This document shows positions 31,401 through 46,400 of a DNA stretch of 64,000 nt, piece after piece; the stretch's first letter is position 1, and each line of letters starts with the position of its first letter. This stretch comes from Anarhynchus alexandrinus (taxonomy: Eukaryota; Chordata; Aves; Charadriiformes; Charadriidae): NCBI GenBank assembly GCA_008711295.1, contig VUYV01000793.1, positions 62,001 through 126,000 on the forward strand, in the 5' to 3' direction. The notes under the pieces were generated by a model that was not told where the DNA came from, searched no databases, and worked only from the letters and a program-made list of their open reading frames with translations. Made by a program: the position numbers and the translations under genes.

Positions 31401-34400
31401 GAATAGTCAAGCACCAAAACTCTTATATAATGTATAAGGCAATTCATAATGTTATATAAATTTTCTGTATGAAATCCCTCCTTACGTTAACAATAAACTG
31501 ATTATGTCTGTGCATTTGTTTTCACTAGAAAACCTACAGCAGAAAATGAGGAGGCAGCAAGTGACTCCTCTAAGGTAACCCAGGCTTACTGCAATTCCAG
31601 CATGAATATTTTGTAGACAACAGAATTACAATCACATGTTCATTTCTTCTGGTACTATGTTTACAAACATAGTCTAACCACTTTCCAGTGAAATTAAAAA
31701 AGGACCTGGTATTTCACATTGAGATATCTTGCAAATTCATAGTTGAATAAAGGTTTATGTGTTTTACCGGGGCTGTAGAAGGCATCAGTCAGGTAGATCT
31801 AGCTCAAAAATGGGTTTTTTTCCGTGGCCTTTTTATTTAGAATTCCTTTCTTTTTTTGTTCTTTCATTTGATTTGGAGTAGATGTGTAAAAGGGACTTTG
31901 TGGTGATATTTGGTCATTTTCAAATTCCCTGTTCATTGCAAAGAGTACTTCGAAAGAACGAGACCTGTTTCATAACAGTCCAAAAATATGCCTCCACATA
32001 CATTCATGCTTAATACAGAAGTAAGATTCTGTCTGGAAAAAAAAAAAAAAAAGGGTCCTGGCAGTGCATAAAGGCACATACCAGTTTTCTCAGGAAGTTA
32101 TGTCCATCATATAATTTTAGCCTCCTGTGGAGCAGATGGCTGCTTACTCCACCGTCCTGTTATAAATGGCAGGAGCTATGCTGCCTTCAGCATACTTGTG
32201 TCTGAACTCTGAGTTCTGCCAGAGAGCGTGCTTGCTCTGGGGGAGTCGCACAGCTGCAAGAGGCCACGTCTGCTTACTCTGGGATGAATGTAGAAAAGAA
32301 AACCAGGAAAGACGCTGCAAAAAGTGGAAATTCTGGGATAATGAATGGCAGGGCACAAGGCTCAAAATTTGAAGGAGGCTAAAAGAAGTATCAGTTTCAC
32401 ACACAGGACTCCAGAGAGTCTGAAGAGATTTTTGTTGTCTGACCCTTACTGTTTAGGGGAGTGGTTTGGTTTCTGTTTCTATAGGTTTTCCTGTTAGCTT
32501 TCATCCATGCAATCTTTGCGTTTCATAATTGAGTTCAACATCCAGAAGAAAGACATTTTTTACACTGAGAACAATCATTCACTGGAACAGCCTCCCCAGG
32601 GATGTGGTAGAGTCCCCATCCCTGGAGGTTTTCAAGATGCAATTGGACAGGGTGGTAGATAATCTCATCTAGGCTTCCTTTCCCACAAAAGGTTGGACCA
32701 GATGATCTTTTGAGGTCTGTGCCAACCTATCATTCTATGATTCTATCCAAGACCTTGGTTATTACTGTTATGCTGTATCGGAGTGCATGTGGGCTCCACT
32801 AGCACATCAGTTCTTCAATGTAAATTCCTGCATCAGGATCTGAATTGTGATTTGGGTTTATTTATGTTAACTGTATTTGGCAAAAAAAAAAAAAGCAGTT
32901 AACAATGTACAAATCTCATGTGAATAAACATATTTTTCTTAGAAATATGTGGTGTGAGCAGTTGCATTTGCTAGGCTTAGCTATTTCTGTTTATGCAGGA
33001 GAACCAAGAGGATCTAGGTCTCTGGCAAGAGAAATTTGACAGTTTCTTAGACATCAAAGCTCATGGTAAGTTTCAGTTTTGTTCTGAAAACAGCTTTACT
33101 GCTTTGTATATAATTGCGTTCATTCATATTTCTGTCTGCTTTCTGTTTAGCTGCTTAATGTTTATCAAAGTCTCGCTTGCTCCTTCTTTTAACTTGCCTA
33201 CTGGCTATCAGCGATGGGTAAGAAATTTGACAAAAGTACTGTGAATATTCATTAGATTTCTGTTCAGGAGGGAACACATTAAATGTGAGCCATTTTGTCA
33301 GCTCACTGTGTGCCATTTCTGACACAGCATAACCCTATCTATGTTGGCTAACTGGTATATAATGCATTATTTCCTTTTTATTTTCTGTTTTTTCTTTTTT
33401 AGTATCAGTGCATAACACTGATTTCACTTGTAGTTTGTTCTCACGACGTATCAGAAATCATGATATCTAAGCATTAATAATTGTCACAGGGAAAGTCTTT
33501 AAGTGGGGGACTACAAAAGAAAATACTGAGCAGTTATAAGGGATAAGAAGGTTATAGGAACGGGTAGGTCAATAGCTCAAATACGGTTTAAATTATTAAT
33601 TACCAAAATTTATGACCATCTGCTGTCTGTCCAGTTGTACTCCACATTAATTGAGTTGGTTAGCTTTGTCCATTACCTTTATCATGCAGACTTTTATAGC
33701 AACCAGCACTACCCAGCAGCTGCAGTAGGGAGAGGGAAGTCTGAAAGAGCTTCCTTTTGGTGACAGGAGCTTCTTCAGTTCACAGTCAAGACGCAGAGGG
33801 GTGGGAAGCTATTTCCTTTGTTGTTCGTGCTGTATCTGATGTAGTAGGCCAAGCATCATGTTTCTCCTGTTTCTTTGTGTTGGAGGAATAAAGTCCATAT
33901 GGTCAGGTTCTGATCCTGAAGCCACTGCTTGTCAGTCTACAGGATCTCTGGTCACCTGCCAAAAGTTGCTCTGGATTCAGTAATGTGACAAGATGATATC
34001 ACTGGCAGAGGCTCTTGTGCATGCTACTCCCATGGCTGAGGCTGAAGAGAAGAGCGGTAGAAAACAGGCAACTCTGACTCTTAAGTCCACTCTGCTGTGC
34101 CACTGTGCTGCAAAGCTTGGCTTGTAGGTACTGGGGTAGAAACAGGAGATAATTTTAAGCAGTTTTACTACAGAATAAAGAGGTGACCCACTATTACATG
34201 TATTTTTTTTTCTATTGAAGTGATTCATTTTATCTTAAGCAGATCAAAATGAGAATAAATACAATAAAATCTGTTTAAAACATTACCTGTATAGTACATA
34301 AGTAATAATGAAAGTGAAGTTGAAATCAAGTATGAAAGAGCTAATTATTAAAACTTGCTTTTTAATATTTTTTTGTTAGGTTGCTCTGCTTTTTTGCTTT

Positions 34401-37400
34401 CAGCTAAGCCTGAGAATGAAACTCTGTGGTCATCTCTTTGAATGTTATTCCCACAGGTCCTAGTTCTGTAGGCATGGACTTCTCTTTACATGGATTTGAC
34501 CATGTTTATGGAATACCACAACACACAGAATCACTTCTTCTCAAAAACACCAGGTAAAGATGGCAGATTGCTAGTGAAAGCAGTATTGTTTTTGTAGAGG
34601 AGAGCTATAACATTGTCTTAATAATTTAATGCAGACAACAGCTTGAGATACGTATATTATATAGTGTATATTTCAGTATAATGATAGAGCAAGCTGAATC
34701 ATAGCTCCTGTCCAAGTGGACTAAGTTGTTTTGCTTTCCCTTTCTGCTCTGCAATTTCAGGAATGACTCCTGTTCTCTCAATTTTCCATGCAGTTTTTTT
34801 CAGAGTTGCAGGATTGGTCATGTTCAAGTAGAACTCTTAAAAGAGCAACTCCATGGGAGAGGATGGAAGAGTTCAGAATTCGTATTTTATGACTTAGAGC
34901 TAATGAGCAGTAGTCTCACTGGCTGCAAAAATGTTGTTTAATTCAGATAGCTAGGACCAAAGCAAAGAAGCAGTAATCTAGGATGTCCACATTTCAGCTC
35001 TGGATGCTAAACAAAAGACCATAACACAGAGTGTTCACTGACTGTTCACTGAGTTTAGTGGAATGGCAATAGAGCTAAAATTGGCCTAGTGCAGGATGCT
35101 TACATATAACAAACACATCTGTTTCTTTGTCCTAGTGATGGTGATGCTTACCGGCTTTATAATTTGGATATCTTCGGCCACAAGATACACGACAAAATAG
35201 GCATTTATGGTTCAGTGCCCCTTCTCTTAGCACACAAGCCTAACAGAACTTCAGGGATCTTCTGGCTGAACTCTTCAGAAACGCTTGTGGATATTAGTAC
35301 AAAGGCAGTAGCTGAGGTGAGAGTTGCTCACTTTCCCCAGAACTTAATAATGAAAAAAACCACTCCAGGAAAGGGCCAACATGACAACATCATTGGAGAT
35401 TTATCTTTTGGTCCCTAATAAAGACTTGTCAGTCTCTTCCTCCTGTCCTCCCTACTGTTAAATTTGTTGTATTAAACCACCGAAAAGAAAAAGGCAATGA
35501 CTCCTTTCAAGAGTCAAGTTACAGAATTTATGTCTTAACAGGTCTACAGGAGAAGGTAGAGAGGAAATATGTAATGTTGGAGCAGAACAAATCTACAGGT
35601 GGATGTGGCAGGCAGAAAATAGAGTGGACAAAAATCTTGACAATCTTGTGAATTTGAGGAATTTTTCTGAGTTTTTAAATTCTTGGAATTGCCACTCGTT
35701 TCTGCGTAGCAGGCTCATTCTTCTGTGGAATGTAACTGTAACAAGAAACACAAAATGTTCAGGAAATTAACTAACTCTTGAAACACAAACGTATGAATTC
35801 TGTTTAAAATTGAAACAGTGAAAAAAAAATCTTGCTTTATTCCAGCACTTCATTACATGGTTAAAATTATTAATTTTCTTTATTACTCAGGATATAGATA
35901 CTACTCAAAGATTCTGCAGAAAATGCATAGTCTTTAATTACAGAAAATCTTTAATTACTTTTCCCCTCATTACCCATTTTTCCTCATTAACTATTACTCT
36001 GTATTTTGTATAAGCAGTATGCAAAGCAAAAGATTTGTGAAGGATATATAAGAAATGTTCAGTGTATATTCCTAATACCTGCCAGGTACATGTTAGTGAG
36101 TTTTGTGGGTTTCCGTCTTTGCTCCTTCATTGAAGAAAAGTTTGATAGAGAGAGAGAGACTCAGTTTTACCTTGGTTTCCTTCAAAGCACAAGCCGTCCA
36201 GAAATGCTGCAGAGACTGCTAAGCAGAGAGCAGTGCCTGTAACTGATGTGCGCTGGATGTCAGAAAGTGGGATCATTGATGTTTTCCTGCTGATGGGACC
36301 CACTGCATTTGATACCTTCAAGCAGTTTGCACAACTGACAGGTACTAACTCACATAATTGGAGTCAGAATGGCATATTCACATGGGAGATTCTCTGAGGA
36401 GCATGCTGTACCCAAGAGTGGGTTAATATTTACCTAGCGCATTGTGTGCAGGACGCCAGTTGTTCCCAAACTGCAGTTTGCAGAGCAAAGGCCAGTGCTT
36501 TGTCAAGACAAGCTTCCATCCTTGTTTTCCCTAGCATCTGCAGCTGGTCAAACTTGGCCCTAACTGAGAAGCCAGCATAGTTACTACTGCCTGAATCTGC
36601 TCCCTTAGATGAAGAGAGGAGACACGGGGGGCTAGAACTGCCAGTCACCATCAAGACAGGCCACCTTATAAGAAGAAAAGACTGAAGCTACACAGTAATG
36701 TATCCTGGAGAGTAGAGAATGAAGATAGGTAACTGTCCAGTGTGTCCATTAGGGAAGGGAGCAGAGATGGCATGCAGATATGGGAAAGGAAAGAAGCAAG
36801 AGTCTCGGGAAGAGAATACAAAAACGGAGGCAAGAGGACTAACATTTTACAAAAGCAAAATTCTTTATGTACTAAAGAGAATTAAAAGCACAGAAACATC
36901 CCTGGTAGTTCTTTAGTGTGTTAGCAATGATTGTTTGCCACACAGGTGTTATGGAGAGAATGTGGTTCAGCTGAACAGGAATATGGAAGTAGCCAGATCG
37001 CAAGAGGATCTCGCCAAGCAGAAGTGCACACTCGGGAAAGTTTCCCAGCTCCCTTTTGCCATATGCATACATGCATACATGTCTTCTAATTTAAAAATTC
37101 CTAACAATTGCAATTCCATGGTTCTCCGTGTACTGCAGCACCTGTGAGCCTGTTCACAATACTCAGGTTCAAGCAGTCGCAGGAATTGCATTCTATTGAT
37201 TAAAATCTATTTAATTGTTTGTATTAATGACAGTTAAGCTGATCTAGAATATTTTTACATGAGAAAAAATTAAAGAATAAAATTGTATCAGTTAATGGAA
37301 TGACACTTCAGCACCATGGAAGAGCAAGTTCCTTCTCACTCCTGTATTATCATTACAGCCCTCAGCTCTTTCTGTCTGTTGAGCCCATTGTAATGTTTGT

Positions 37401-40400
37401 TATTTCAAGAGTTCAGTCACTTGCGTGTGAAGAGCATGCTTTAGCCTCAACTTCGGCCAGCATTCCCTAGCTCCGGGCAGTTACCTATTAATAATGTTAA
37501 ATTTTCTAGAGTCTCTAGATAAAATTCTGAAGGGCATTAACAGTGTTATCTTCATTCATATACTCTTCCTAGGCACTCAAGCCCTGCCCCCCCTTTTTTC
37601 TCTGGGCTACCATCAGTGCCGGTGGAATTATGAGGACGAGCAAGATGTGAAGGCAGTAGATGCTGGCTTTGATGAACATGGCATTCCTTATGATGTGATA
37701 TGGCTGGACATAGAGCACACAGATGGCAAGAGGTATTTTACCTGGGACAAAAAGAAATTCCAGAACCCCAGAAAGATGCAAGAACATCTCAGGAAGAAAA
37801 AACGCAAGGTAAGTAATACAGCAGGAAGAAAGAAAATATTTCTTCGTAGTGGGAAGCTACCCAATCTACCCAAGGTACTTCAGATACTGAAGTATCTGAA
37901 CTGTTAAACTGTAGTTTAACTACAACAGAGTAAATGAAACTGTGTTGCAGTCTGCTTCCAGTGTGCAAGGTATTAATTCAGCTCCTCATGCCATTTTATT
38001 ACTTCATAGTTTGTTCTGTATCCTGGCTATCAGGCTAAGTTTGACCCATGTGAAGCTCCATCTTACAGAAGCAGCCCAGTGCTGTCCTTGATGGGCACAG
38101 TAGAAAATCTTTCTACTTAACATGAGCTTTTGCCATTGGTAGTTGCTATCCTAGCTTCAGCTTTTCTTTGTATTGATAATACTTTTTACTTTCTTCTTAC
38201 ACTAACTGGGATTTGTCCTTTATGCTGATATGATTACTTACCATAAACTAAATGTTTTTTCCTTCTGGTGAAGTCCTGGTATGATGTGCAGTCTGTTAGC
38301 TTAGTTAGTCTTTATTTCTGCTTTTACAGCTAAAATATTTTCCCTGGAAGTATAGAGGTATCAAAATGTACCCAGTTAATATCTGAAAGTTGTAGAATTG
38401 TTAAATGCTTTATCTTTGCCAAAAGTCAATGAACAGGGAACTGTTGAAATAGCATTCAAGTTTTACAATCTCTTAGTTGGAGCTTTACAGCAAGGCAGTT
38501 AATGGCAGCAGAAAGTAACTGCAAAATACAATACCTGGATGTTTAAAAAAAATTAAAAACTTCTGTTGCTGTTGTATGCTATACAAACTAAAATATATTT
38601 AAATGCCTTAAGGCAAATTATTTTAAGCAGGACATGAATGTGGACAGCAGTGAATTGAACATAATGTTTTTAGAGGTTGTAGTATTTGCTTTTATCTGAA
38701 ACGATGTTTTTTGGCCCTTATTTCAGATGGATAAGCATGAATTCATATCCTCCTTGTAAATTCAGCTGTTATACATAAGTCTAGCACAACATATACAAGC
38801 ACTGGTAACTGCATTCTAAAATTAGTGACACAGCTACCTTCTTTACCTGAAGTGAACTTATTATCTGCCTTTTATCAAAAGTGAACTCTTACTGTTTTAT
38901 TCAGTACAGTTGATGCTAATGATGTGTTTTATTTTCTTATCCTGACAGCTTGTTGTCATTGTAGATCCCCACATTAAGGTTGATCCCACGTATACCCTGT
39001 ATTCACAGGCAAAAGACAAGGGATATTTTGTGAAAGACAGAAATGGGCAAGATTTTGAGGGCATCTGTTGGCCAGGTAAAAAAACACTCTGTTGCTACAT
39101 TTCAGGCTGTTTATTTTTAAAATTTGTGGAATAGTTTAATTGGGACCCATGGAAGTAGAATTAAATTCTTACATTCCTTGCATTTTTTGTAAATATTCAC
39201 AATTTCAAACACTTTGTGGTTTCTTTGATATAGCCATGTTCTAATAATTACCTCATCTGTACACTGCCTTTGTTATGTCTGTTAGCTCTGCATATAGTCC
39301 CAGTGCCTAGAACCTGTTGATCAGAACAGCCATCCCTCTTCCCAACTTGTCTTGGGTAACAGAAATGCAGCCTGGTCTGCTGCAGTGAGCACAGCTGATG
39401 TAGGCTGCATGAAATTAAGTGAACCCTGATACTGAATCATAGAATGGTTTAGGTTTGTTTCAATCATAATATAGTGATTTGACATGAGGAGATGTCATTG
39501 CGGAGAGGCAAAGGAAGTTGTCCCCCTTCTTTGCAGACAGAAAGCCCACAATCTTGGCAAAGGAATGAATATGGGAAAAATCAAGGACAATACTACAACT
39601 TCTAGTAGCATGGCAGGATGTAGTTACTCAGCTTCTAAGTGACACTTTCCTGTGTGAGCTCAAAATACCAGGGATGCTGTCTCTCCCTGGCTTCCTGTTC
39701 ACATCTGAACATATTTCAACTGCTGGCCGTTATCCTTAAATGGTGCTGAGCTTCAGACCTCCAGAATCTACGTCTGTTGATCTGCAGAACATCGCAAGGG
39801 GTGTACTGAGTTCCAAGTCAGCCTGGAATTTTCTTTTGAGCTTTTGTCTCAGAAACAATAGCAACCATGTTATTGCTGCCCATTGTGGAAAGCATCCTAG
39901 CTTTAGGCCACTGTATTTAGGTGCAAAGACAATGCATGCACGCTATTAAACTCAGGTGAATAATTGGGATCTCCCACATCCACAGGTTCCTCTTGTTACC
40001 TGGATTTCACCAATCCTGAAGTGCGGAAATGGTATGCAGATCAATTTGCCTTCAAAACATACAAGGTGTGTATTTATTTGCTCTGATCTACATATCCCAG
40101 AAAGCCTGAAAATGGGGAAAAGAGAAAAGATGAACTACTGGCTAAGCAAGTTGGTGGCTTTTGTAGCTGTATTATCATAATGTAGAGGAAAATATCCTGA
40201 TAAGCTGAAGTACCACTGAGGAATTTTCTCCATGGACTAAGAAAGTTGGAACCCATGTGCCACCAGTGAACCTGCCCACTTAGTTGCAGCAGCAGGATGG
40301 ACATACTGCAGGCATTTTTAGCAACCCGTAATTTAACATGGTTGCTGCAATTCCAGCTTTTAGTGCCATGACAGCACACAAGGAATGATGTGGGAGTGCT

Positions 40401-43400
40401 CTCTCATAGCTCATGGTCACTTCACCCTGACCTTCCTTCCAGCACTCCTGCCTAGTGCTGAAAGTGTCTGGGAGAACACTGCTGGACACCTGCAGTTCCC
40501 CCCTCCCTGCTCCGAAGTTCTGGTTTGCAGTAGGATTGCTGAAACCACTACCCTTGTAGACATGCGTAGTACACATTTCTCATGCTGCTTTTCCTCTCCG
40601 TTTTTTCTCTTCTGGACTTCTCTGATTTTTTCCTCATAGCTATTTAATACCTCTTTTTTCCCTACCTCTTTTCCCTCACCAGAAGGCAGGAATAGCAAGT
40701 TTTGTGAGTTTTGTAAAAATCAAATGAGCTTATAGGCTGGTACCCTGACCAGAAGGGCCACCAAGAGAGATGAGATGAATGACTGGCAGCATTCACAGGT
40801 GTATAATTACCATGTCTTGCTTTGCTGCTGCTGTTTCTACTCATACCCCAGTCTGGTCTGACACCCACTAGAGATAAACACACTAAGTCACAGCAATGGC
40901 TCTGTTATGTCCTAATTGCAACCCTGTGTCATAGGAATCCACTAATATCCTCTTTGTATGGAATGACATGAATGAGCCTTCAGTCTTCAAAGGGGCAGAA
41001 CTAACAATGCAGAAAGATGCTGTGCACTACAACAACTGGGAGCATCGAGAAGTACACAACCTCTACGGATTCTACCAGGTAGAGTATCTGAAGACACAAA
41101 CCAGCAGTTATTCTCATGTAGTATGTCTAATGTGTTAATTTACACAGTAGTAGGTATTCTGTAACCTCCATCAAGGACTGAAACTCTGCTGTGCTGGATA
41201 TTGCTATATTTGAAATAAACTCTGTGGTTGGTCACAAGAAAATGTGACAACATATGTGCCTCTCTGCCATAACGATGTAAATTACATTGGCTGTGACTAC
41301 ATGATAATTTTTTTTTGTTCAAGTATATTCTAGTAAGAAAGTGTTGCTTTCATAACAAATATTATTTGTGGGTACAGATTTCTTAATTTTCCTGCCTTGG
41401 AAGGGCTAAAAAGGCAGCGTAGCAAATATCCTAATTACAGAGTTTGTCTTCCTGACTTGTGTATTCATGACTTTCAGCAAATGGCAACTGCAGAAGGACT
41501 CATCAGACGTTCTTCAGGAAAAGAGAGACCATTTGTCCTCACACGATCTTTCTTTGCTGGATCACAGAAGTATGGTAAGTAAGGACTAGCTGGATGCCTT
41601 CCATGCTGCTTTGTTCTATTAAGTTTGGTGTGTAGTAGTTAAGTCTAGAGAAGACAGAAACTATCTTAGAAATACTGACATGGTGAGTTCATAAGAGTGC
41701 AAGTGATTAAAAAAATCAGGAGAAGCTGTCAAAGTGGGTACACGTTTAAGGCAGAAAAAACACCTGTGTCCTGTGACAAACCACTGCCTGCTTTTATTGC
41801 ACGTTTCAGGAGCATGCGTGTATAGAGGAAAAAAAGTTGCAATGAACAGCAGTTCACCAGCAGTTCATAACCATTTTTGTCTTCTTTCCTTAACTGCAAG
41901 CGTAAGCTGAAGCATACCCACAACTTTCCTGTATAATGCTGAAACTGGGTATTTCCAGGGGCAGTGTGGACTGGAGACAACACAGCAGAGTGGGGTTACT
42001 TGAAAATATCAATTCCAATGCTTCTCACCATCAGCATGGCAGGGATTTCATTCTGTGGAGGTAAGGTGTTTAGCTGGAGCGGCTCACTATGCGTGAATCA
42101 CTGGTGCCACCAAGCCTGTATCCCAAGATAGACTTCAGCAGAGATGGTGGAAAGCTCAACAGTCCAGTGCATTTCCAGGCAGTTTCACAGATTAATCTGG
42201 TTTCAGAAGCCTGGCTCTCAACATCAGTTCTCCACTAACTCTTATATAGTGTTTGCATCCCATCTGGAGCAGTGGTCCTCAGGTGGTGTTCCGTAGCATC
42301 ACTGTGGCAGTCCTTTGTCACTGGGGAAAGCACTCACTTAGAAAGCTCTCTTGAGATTTTTATTAAAGGATAACTTGTTACACCACTCTTATTTGAACAA
42401 GCAGTTGCCCAACAGCAGAACTGCAAGCACACACTGTGAATTGCATGGATTTATACACTTGGAATGTTTATTAGAGGAGTACTTCACATTTTTCAGAATA
42501 ATTTCCAAAAATGTGTATTTTTATTTGTCTGCGCAATATCTAGCTGATGTGGGAGGGTTTATTGGAGATCCAGAACCAGAATTACTTGTTCGCTGGTATC
42601 AGGCTGGAGCCTACCAGCCCTTCTTCAGAGGTCATTCTAACATGGAGAGCAAACGGCGAGAACCGTGGCTCTTTGGGGAGAAGAACACCCAGATCATCAG
42701 GGAAGCCATTAGAGAGCGCTACGTCCTCCTGCCATACTTATACACACTGTTCTATCGGGCACACACAGCGGCTGAACCGGTTATGAGGTAAGAGCATAAG
42801 TCAGGAGGTTTAGTGATTATGTTCAACTTGGAGGAGGGAAGTTAAATTACCATCTTTTACTTTTTTGATTACTTATTTAAATATTAAAAAAGAAGAAACA
42901 CACAAAAATTATTAGATTCTATTTTCATGCAGTCTGCAAGTTTTGGTAGGGTTCTTAGAGGAAAATTACATATTTGGGGTTTTTTCCCAAATGACGCCTG
43001 GAACACACTAATTCAGTAAACACTGCACAACCTTTAAATATGTTTTTAAAGTACTGTGGACTCCAAACTTCTCCTTGTGATAAAGAACATTATGTACTAT
43101 TCCAACCACTTAAAACAGTGCTTAGCGGACTCAGAACTTGATGACCTAAAACCATTTTCCCCCTCATGAAAATACTTGTTACTGCTGAATTGTTACTGTT
43201 ATAAAAGCTTATTTCATATTGATAATTTGATCATTTATCTCTGCAGTATTTCTTATAATTTTTCTTTTAGTAGGCAATCTAATGATCTAGAACAAATGAA
43301 ATTAGAAAATAAACTTTTGCTCTGCTGCTCTCTAACCTCAAAGAAAGTGTCTCAGTGGAACTGAATGCAACAATCCTTTCAGCAAGAGATGAGCGTCATT

Positions 43401-46400
43401 AATCTCCCTGGTGTTGAGGTTGCCCTAGAACTCCCATTTTGCACCACATTTACCTTTACTTATTGTTTTGCAAATACAATGCATCTCCTAAGTTTTAAAA
43501 ACATAAAGGTCTGTTTGAAAAGGGTTGAGTGGTTTGAGTTTTGAAGATGATTTGCATTACGGTGTGAACATCTGTCTGCACACGTTTAGGTACATGTAGA
43601 TGCTCCTGTTGTACGCACTGACATAGACAGTGGGTTTCCGTCTTTCTTGAAATGAAGCTTATGTTGACATGTGCACTGCCCACAATATTAAATAAAACTT
43701 TGATTATTTTAAATTGGTTGCAGTAGGTACAGAATTAGAGAGGAAGCATGTTATTTTTTACACCGAGACAAGCAGAGTGGAAAATGTATCTCATTAGCAA
43801 GCGCATAAAGAGCAGGGCTGCAGCGAACAAGCAGGTGCCTATGAGTAAGCAGGTTAGCCAGGCTTTTTGTGTAACAAAACCCAGACCCTGTCTCTGAATG
43901 AGCTATTACTGTCTTAATCTCTTTAAATACACAACTTTAAATATACAAGTCCTGTTCTATAACCAGATGGTTATTGGAGTACCCTTTTTTGAGAAAGGCT
44001 GAAATTGAACTTCTGGTGCAGGTTTTTCAGTCATGACCAGGAGGAGACATGCTGTAAAAGCAGTGGTGAGCTGCTGAGAACAGGAAGGACTGTGCTGCAG
44101 AGACCAGTGCATCAGGTGTCAGCATTGCTGGTAGACTGTGACAGAAAGGCTCGTCCATCTCTCCTTTGCTAGAAGGAAGGTATACGTAGTGCAAGTTTGT
44201 AAGGAAGAAGGCAGGAGGGAAGAAAGAGAGGCTGCAGGAGGCCAAACCATAGGTATATTGGAGTGTCTTAACCCATGTTGTACTGGGAACTCCTCAGTGA
44301 CTCAAAGGGGGTACTTTAAGGCCCTATCTTCAGTTCTTGATAGCTGTATCTTGCAAAGAGAGGGAGAAAATGGAGCCTTAAAATGCCAGGAGGTCTTGAA
44401 CAGACTGGTGGGAGAGGAGCAACTAACTGAATCTCACTCTTTCTTTCTACAGGCCTCTCTGGATAGAATTCCCAGGGAAAATAGAGACTTTTGGTGTGGA
44501 AAATGAGTACATGCTGGGTAAGCAGGTGTCTTCTCATTCTCTGGAATTTGAGTTAAATATTTTTGAGGTGATAGAGTGTCATGTGACGAACACAAAACAA
44601 GAAAACTCCACCCAAGACTTTTAAAAATTATACTGTAAATGAAAACAGAACTTGAGACCTCTTTAAGGGACCTGGTTTTAACAGCACCGTGAAAATAGGG
44701 GTCATATGAGATGCAAAAACTGAGTTGAATCTCACTAGTCACTTTGAAAAAACATGGTCTGTTTTGACCTGAAACATGGAAGTTCTCTGTAGCAGCTAAG
44801 ACCACAGTCTGCTTTAGAAATGACAGGAGCAAACAACTACCATCCAAAACTGATATGGCTGGCTGCTAAAGTCAGTTTTCCCAGAAATTAAGCTTAAGAG
44901 ATGAGTGTGTTTGTGTAAAGCACATTCAGCCTATAATGGAAGAGAGAATGGGAGGGCAATGTTGCTTTTCATTATTTTTTTGTTACCTCTGGCCTCAAGA
45001 GTGCCAACTAATGGGTTTCAAATGAAGAGCCATTCACTTCTCTTGCAAAAGTCTGACCAAGGTAGGCAAGACACAGCAGCAAAGCTAAGTGTGGTGAAGC
45101 AGAGCATTGCAGAGGACTCTGGGAGTTCAGCTTCATCACCAGTGGGCAAGGAGGGACGATGGTTATCAAACTGTACAGTCTATATACATTAAAGTATTTT
45201 TTTAGGAGTAAAGAAGAACCATCCCCAGTGGATAAGCTTAAGCAGATTTTTTTCACAAGGACATTCCTGTCTTCCACTCTTTTGGTTAGAAAAGTGTATT
45301 TTTTTGTTCAACCAAAGAGCAAACAGGAAGTCATCTCTTAGACTATGAGGGACCAGAAGTGCCTCCAGGCTGGTGGGTATACAATGGAGGCCAGCTGCAT
45401 CCCAGTGCCATAACAGAACAAGACCCAAGCAGCCATCAGCTCCCTACATATGCTTTTTTTTCCAGTGGAAAGTTAACCTAAGCACATGGTGTGCCCAAGC
45501 AAGCCCCTAAAATGGCTATGGGAGGCTTCCAACCCCAGAGCACACAGCTTCCACTCCAGTGAGATACAGCCTTAAGGACCACAGCCATCTTTATGTTTTT
45601 CTCCAGGAAATGCTTTATTGGTGCATCCAGTCACGGAGCGAGAGGCCAAGGCAGTGAGCATTCTCCTTCCAGGGTCAGAGGAGGTGAGGATGAATATGAA
45701 GCCGCTCAGCTGTTCAGTCCAAAGAAGTATTTTATACAGCAACGTTCCAGCTCCCCATCTCGTAACTGCCACTGTGCCAAGTGCTGGCCAGCCATTCTGT
45801 GCCACGCTGAACCTTCCTTCCATCTTGATACCTCGTATGCTTGGCTCACAGTAAATTTATTTTCTTGCTTTTCCAAGAGCTGCTGCACAAATCTCACAGC
45901 TTCACTAAATTGTCAATTCTGTTTTTTCATGTGTTTCTCTTTGGGTTAAACTTCTCTTTTACGGAGAAGAAAAGGGATCTTTAAAGAAAGGTCATAAGGA
46001 AAGCAGAGGGAAGTTGTGGGGAGGGAAAATTATAAGAAGGAAATACCAATCTCAGTAGCCTGGGACCTGTGTAGCAAAGACTTTGACATGTACAGAGATC
46101 AGTTCCTCTCTGAAGTAAAATTATTTATCCACAGGATGGCACTGTGATCGACTCCTACAAAGTCCATTTGGCTGCAGCAGCTGAGAGGTGGAGGAAGGGA
46201 AGGAATTTGGGGAAAATAGTTCCTAGGGGAAAGCCCGAGACTCAAGAGAGGAATGAGAGGAAAGACAGCAGCAAAGGGGAGCGTGTGGGACCATACAGAG
46301 CCTTCTGACTCCATTAATGCATCTGAGAAAACTTAGAAGTCTTCTCAATATAAGGAGAAAAACAGACTAGGCTTTCCAAACAAGTTAAGAAAAATATTTT

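Noticed and set aside
39437..39460. Possible CR1 tail in antisense (aatcatagaatggtttaggt)
   Set aside because: Only about 20 bp resemble CR1 and the following sequence does not continue the element; too short to call.
44434..44847. 137-codon minus-strand frame over GANC exon 18
   Set aside because: Antisense shadow of a real exon plus intron; no motif.
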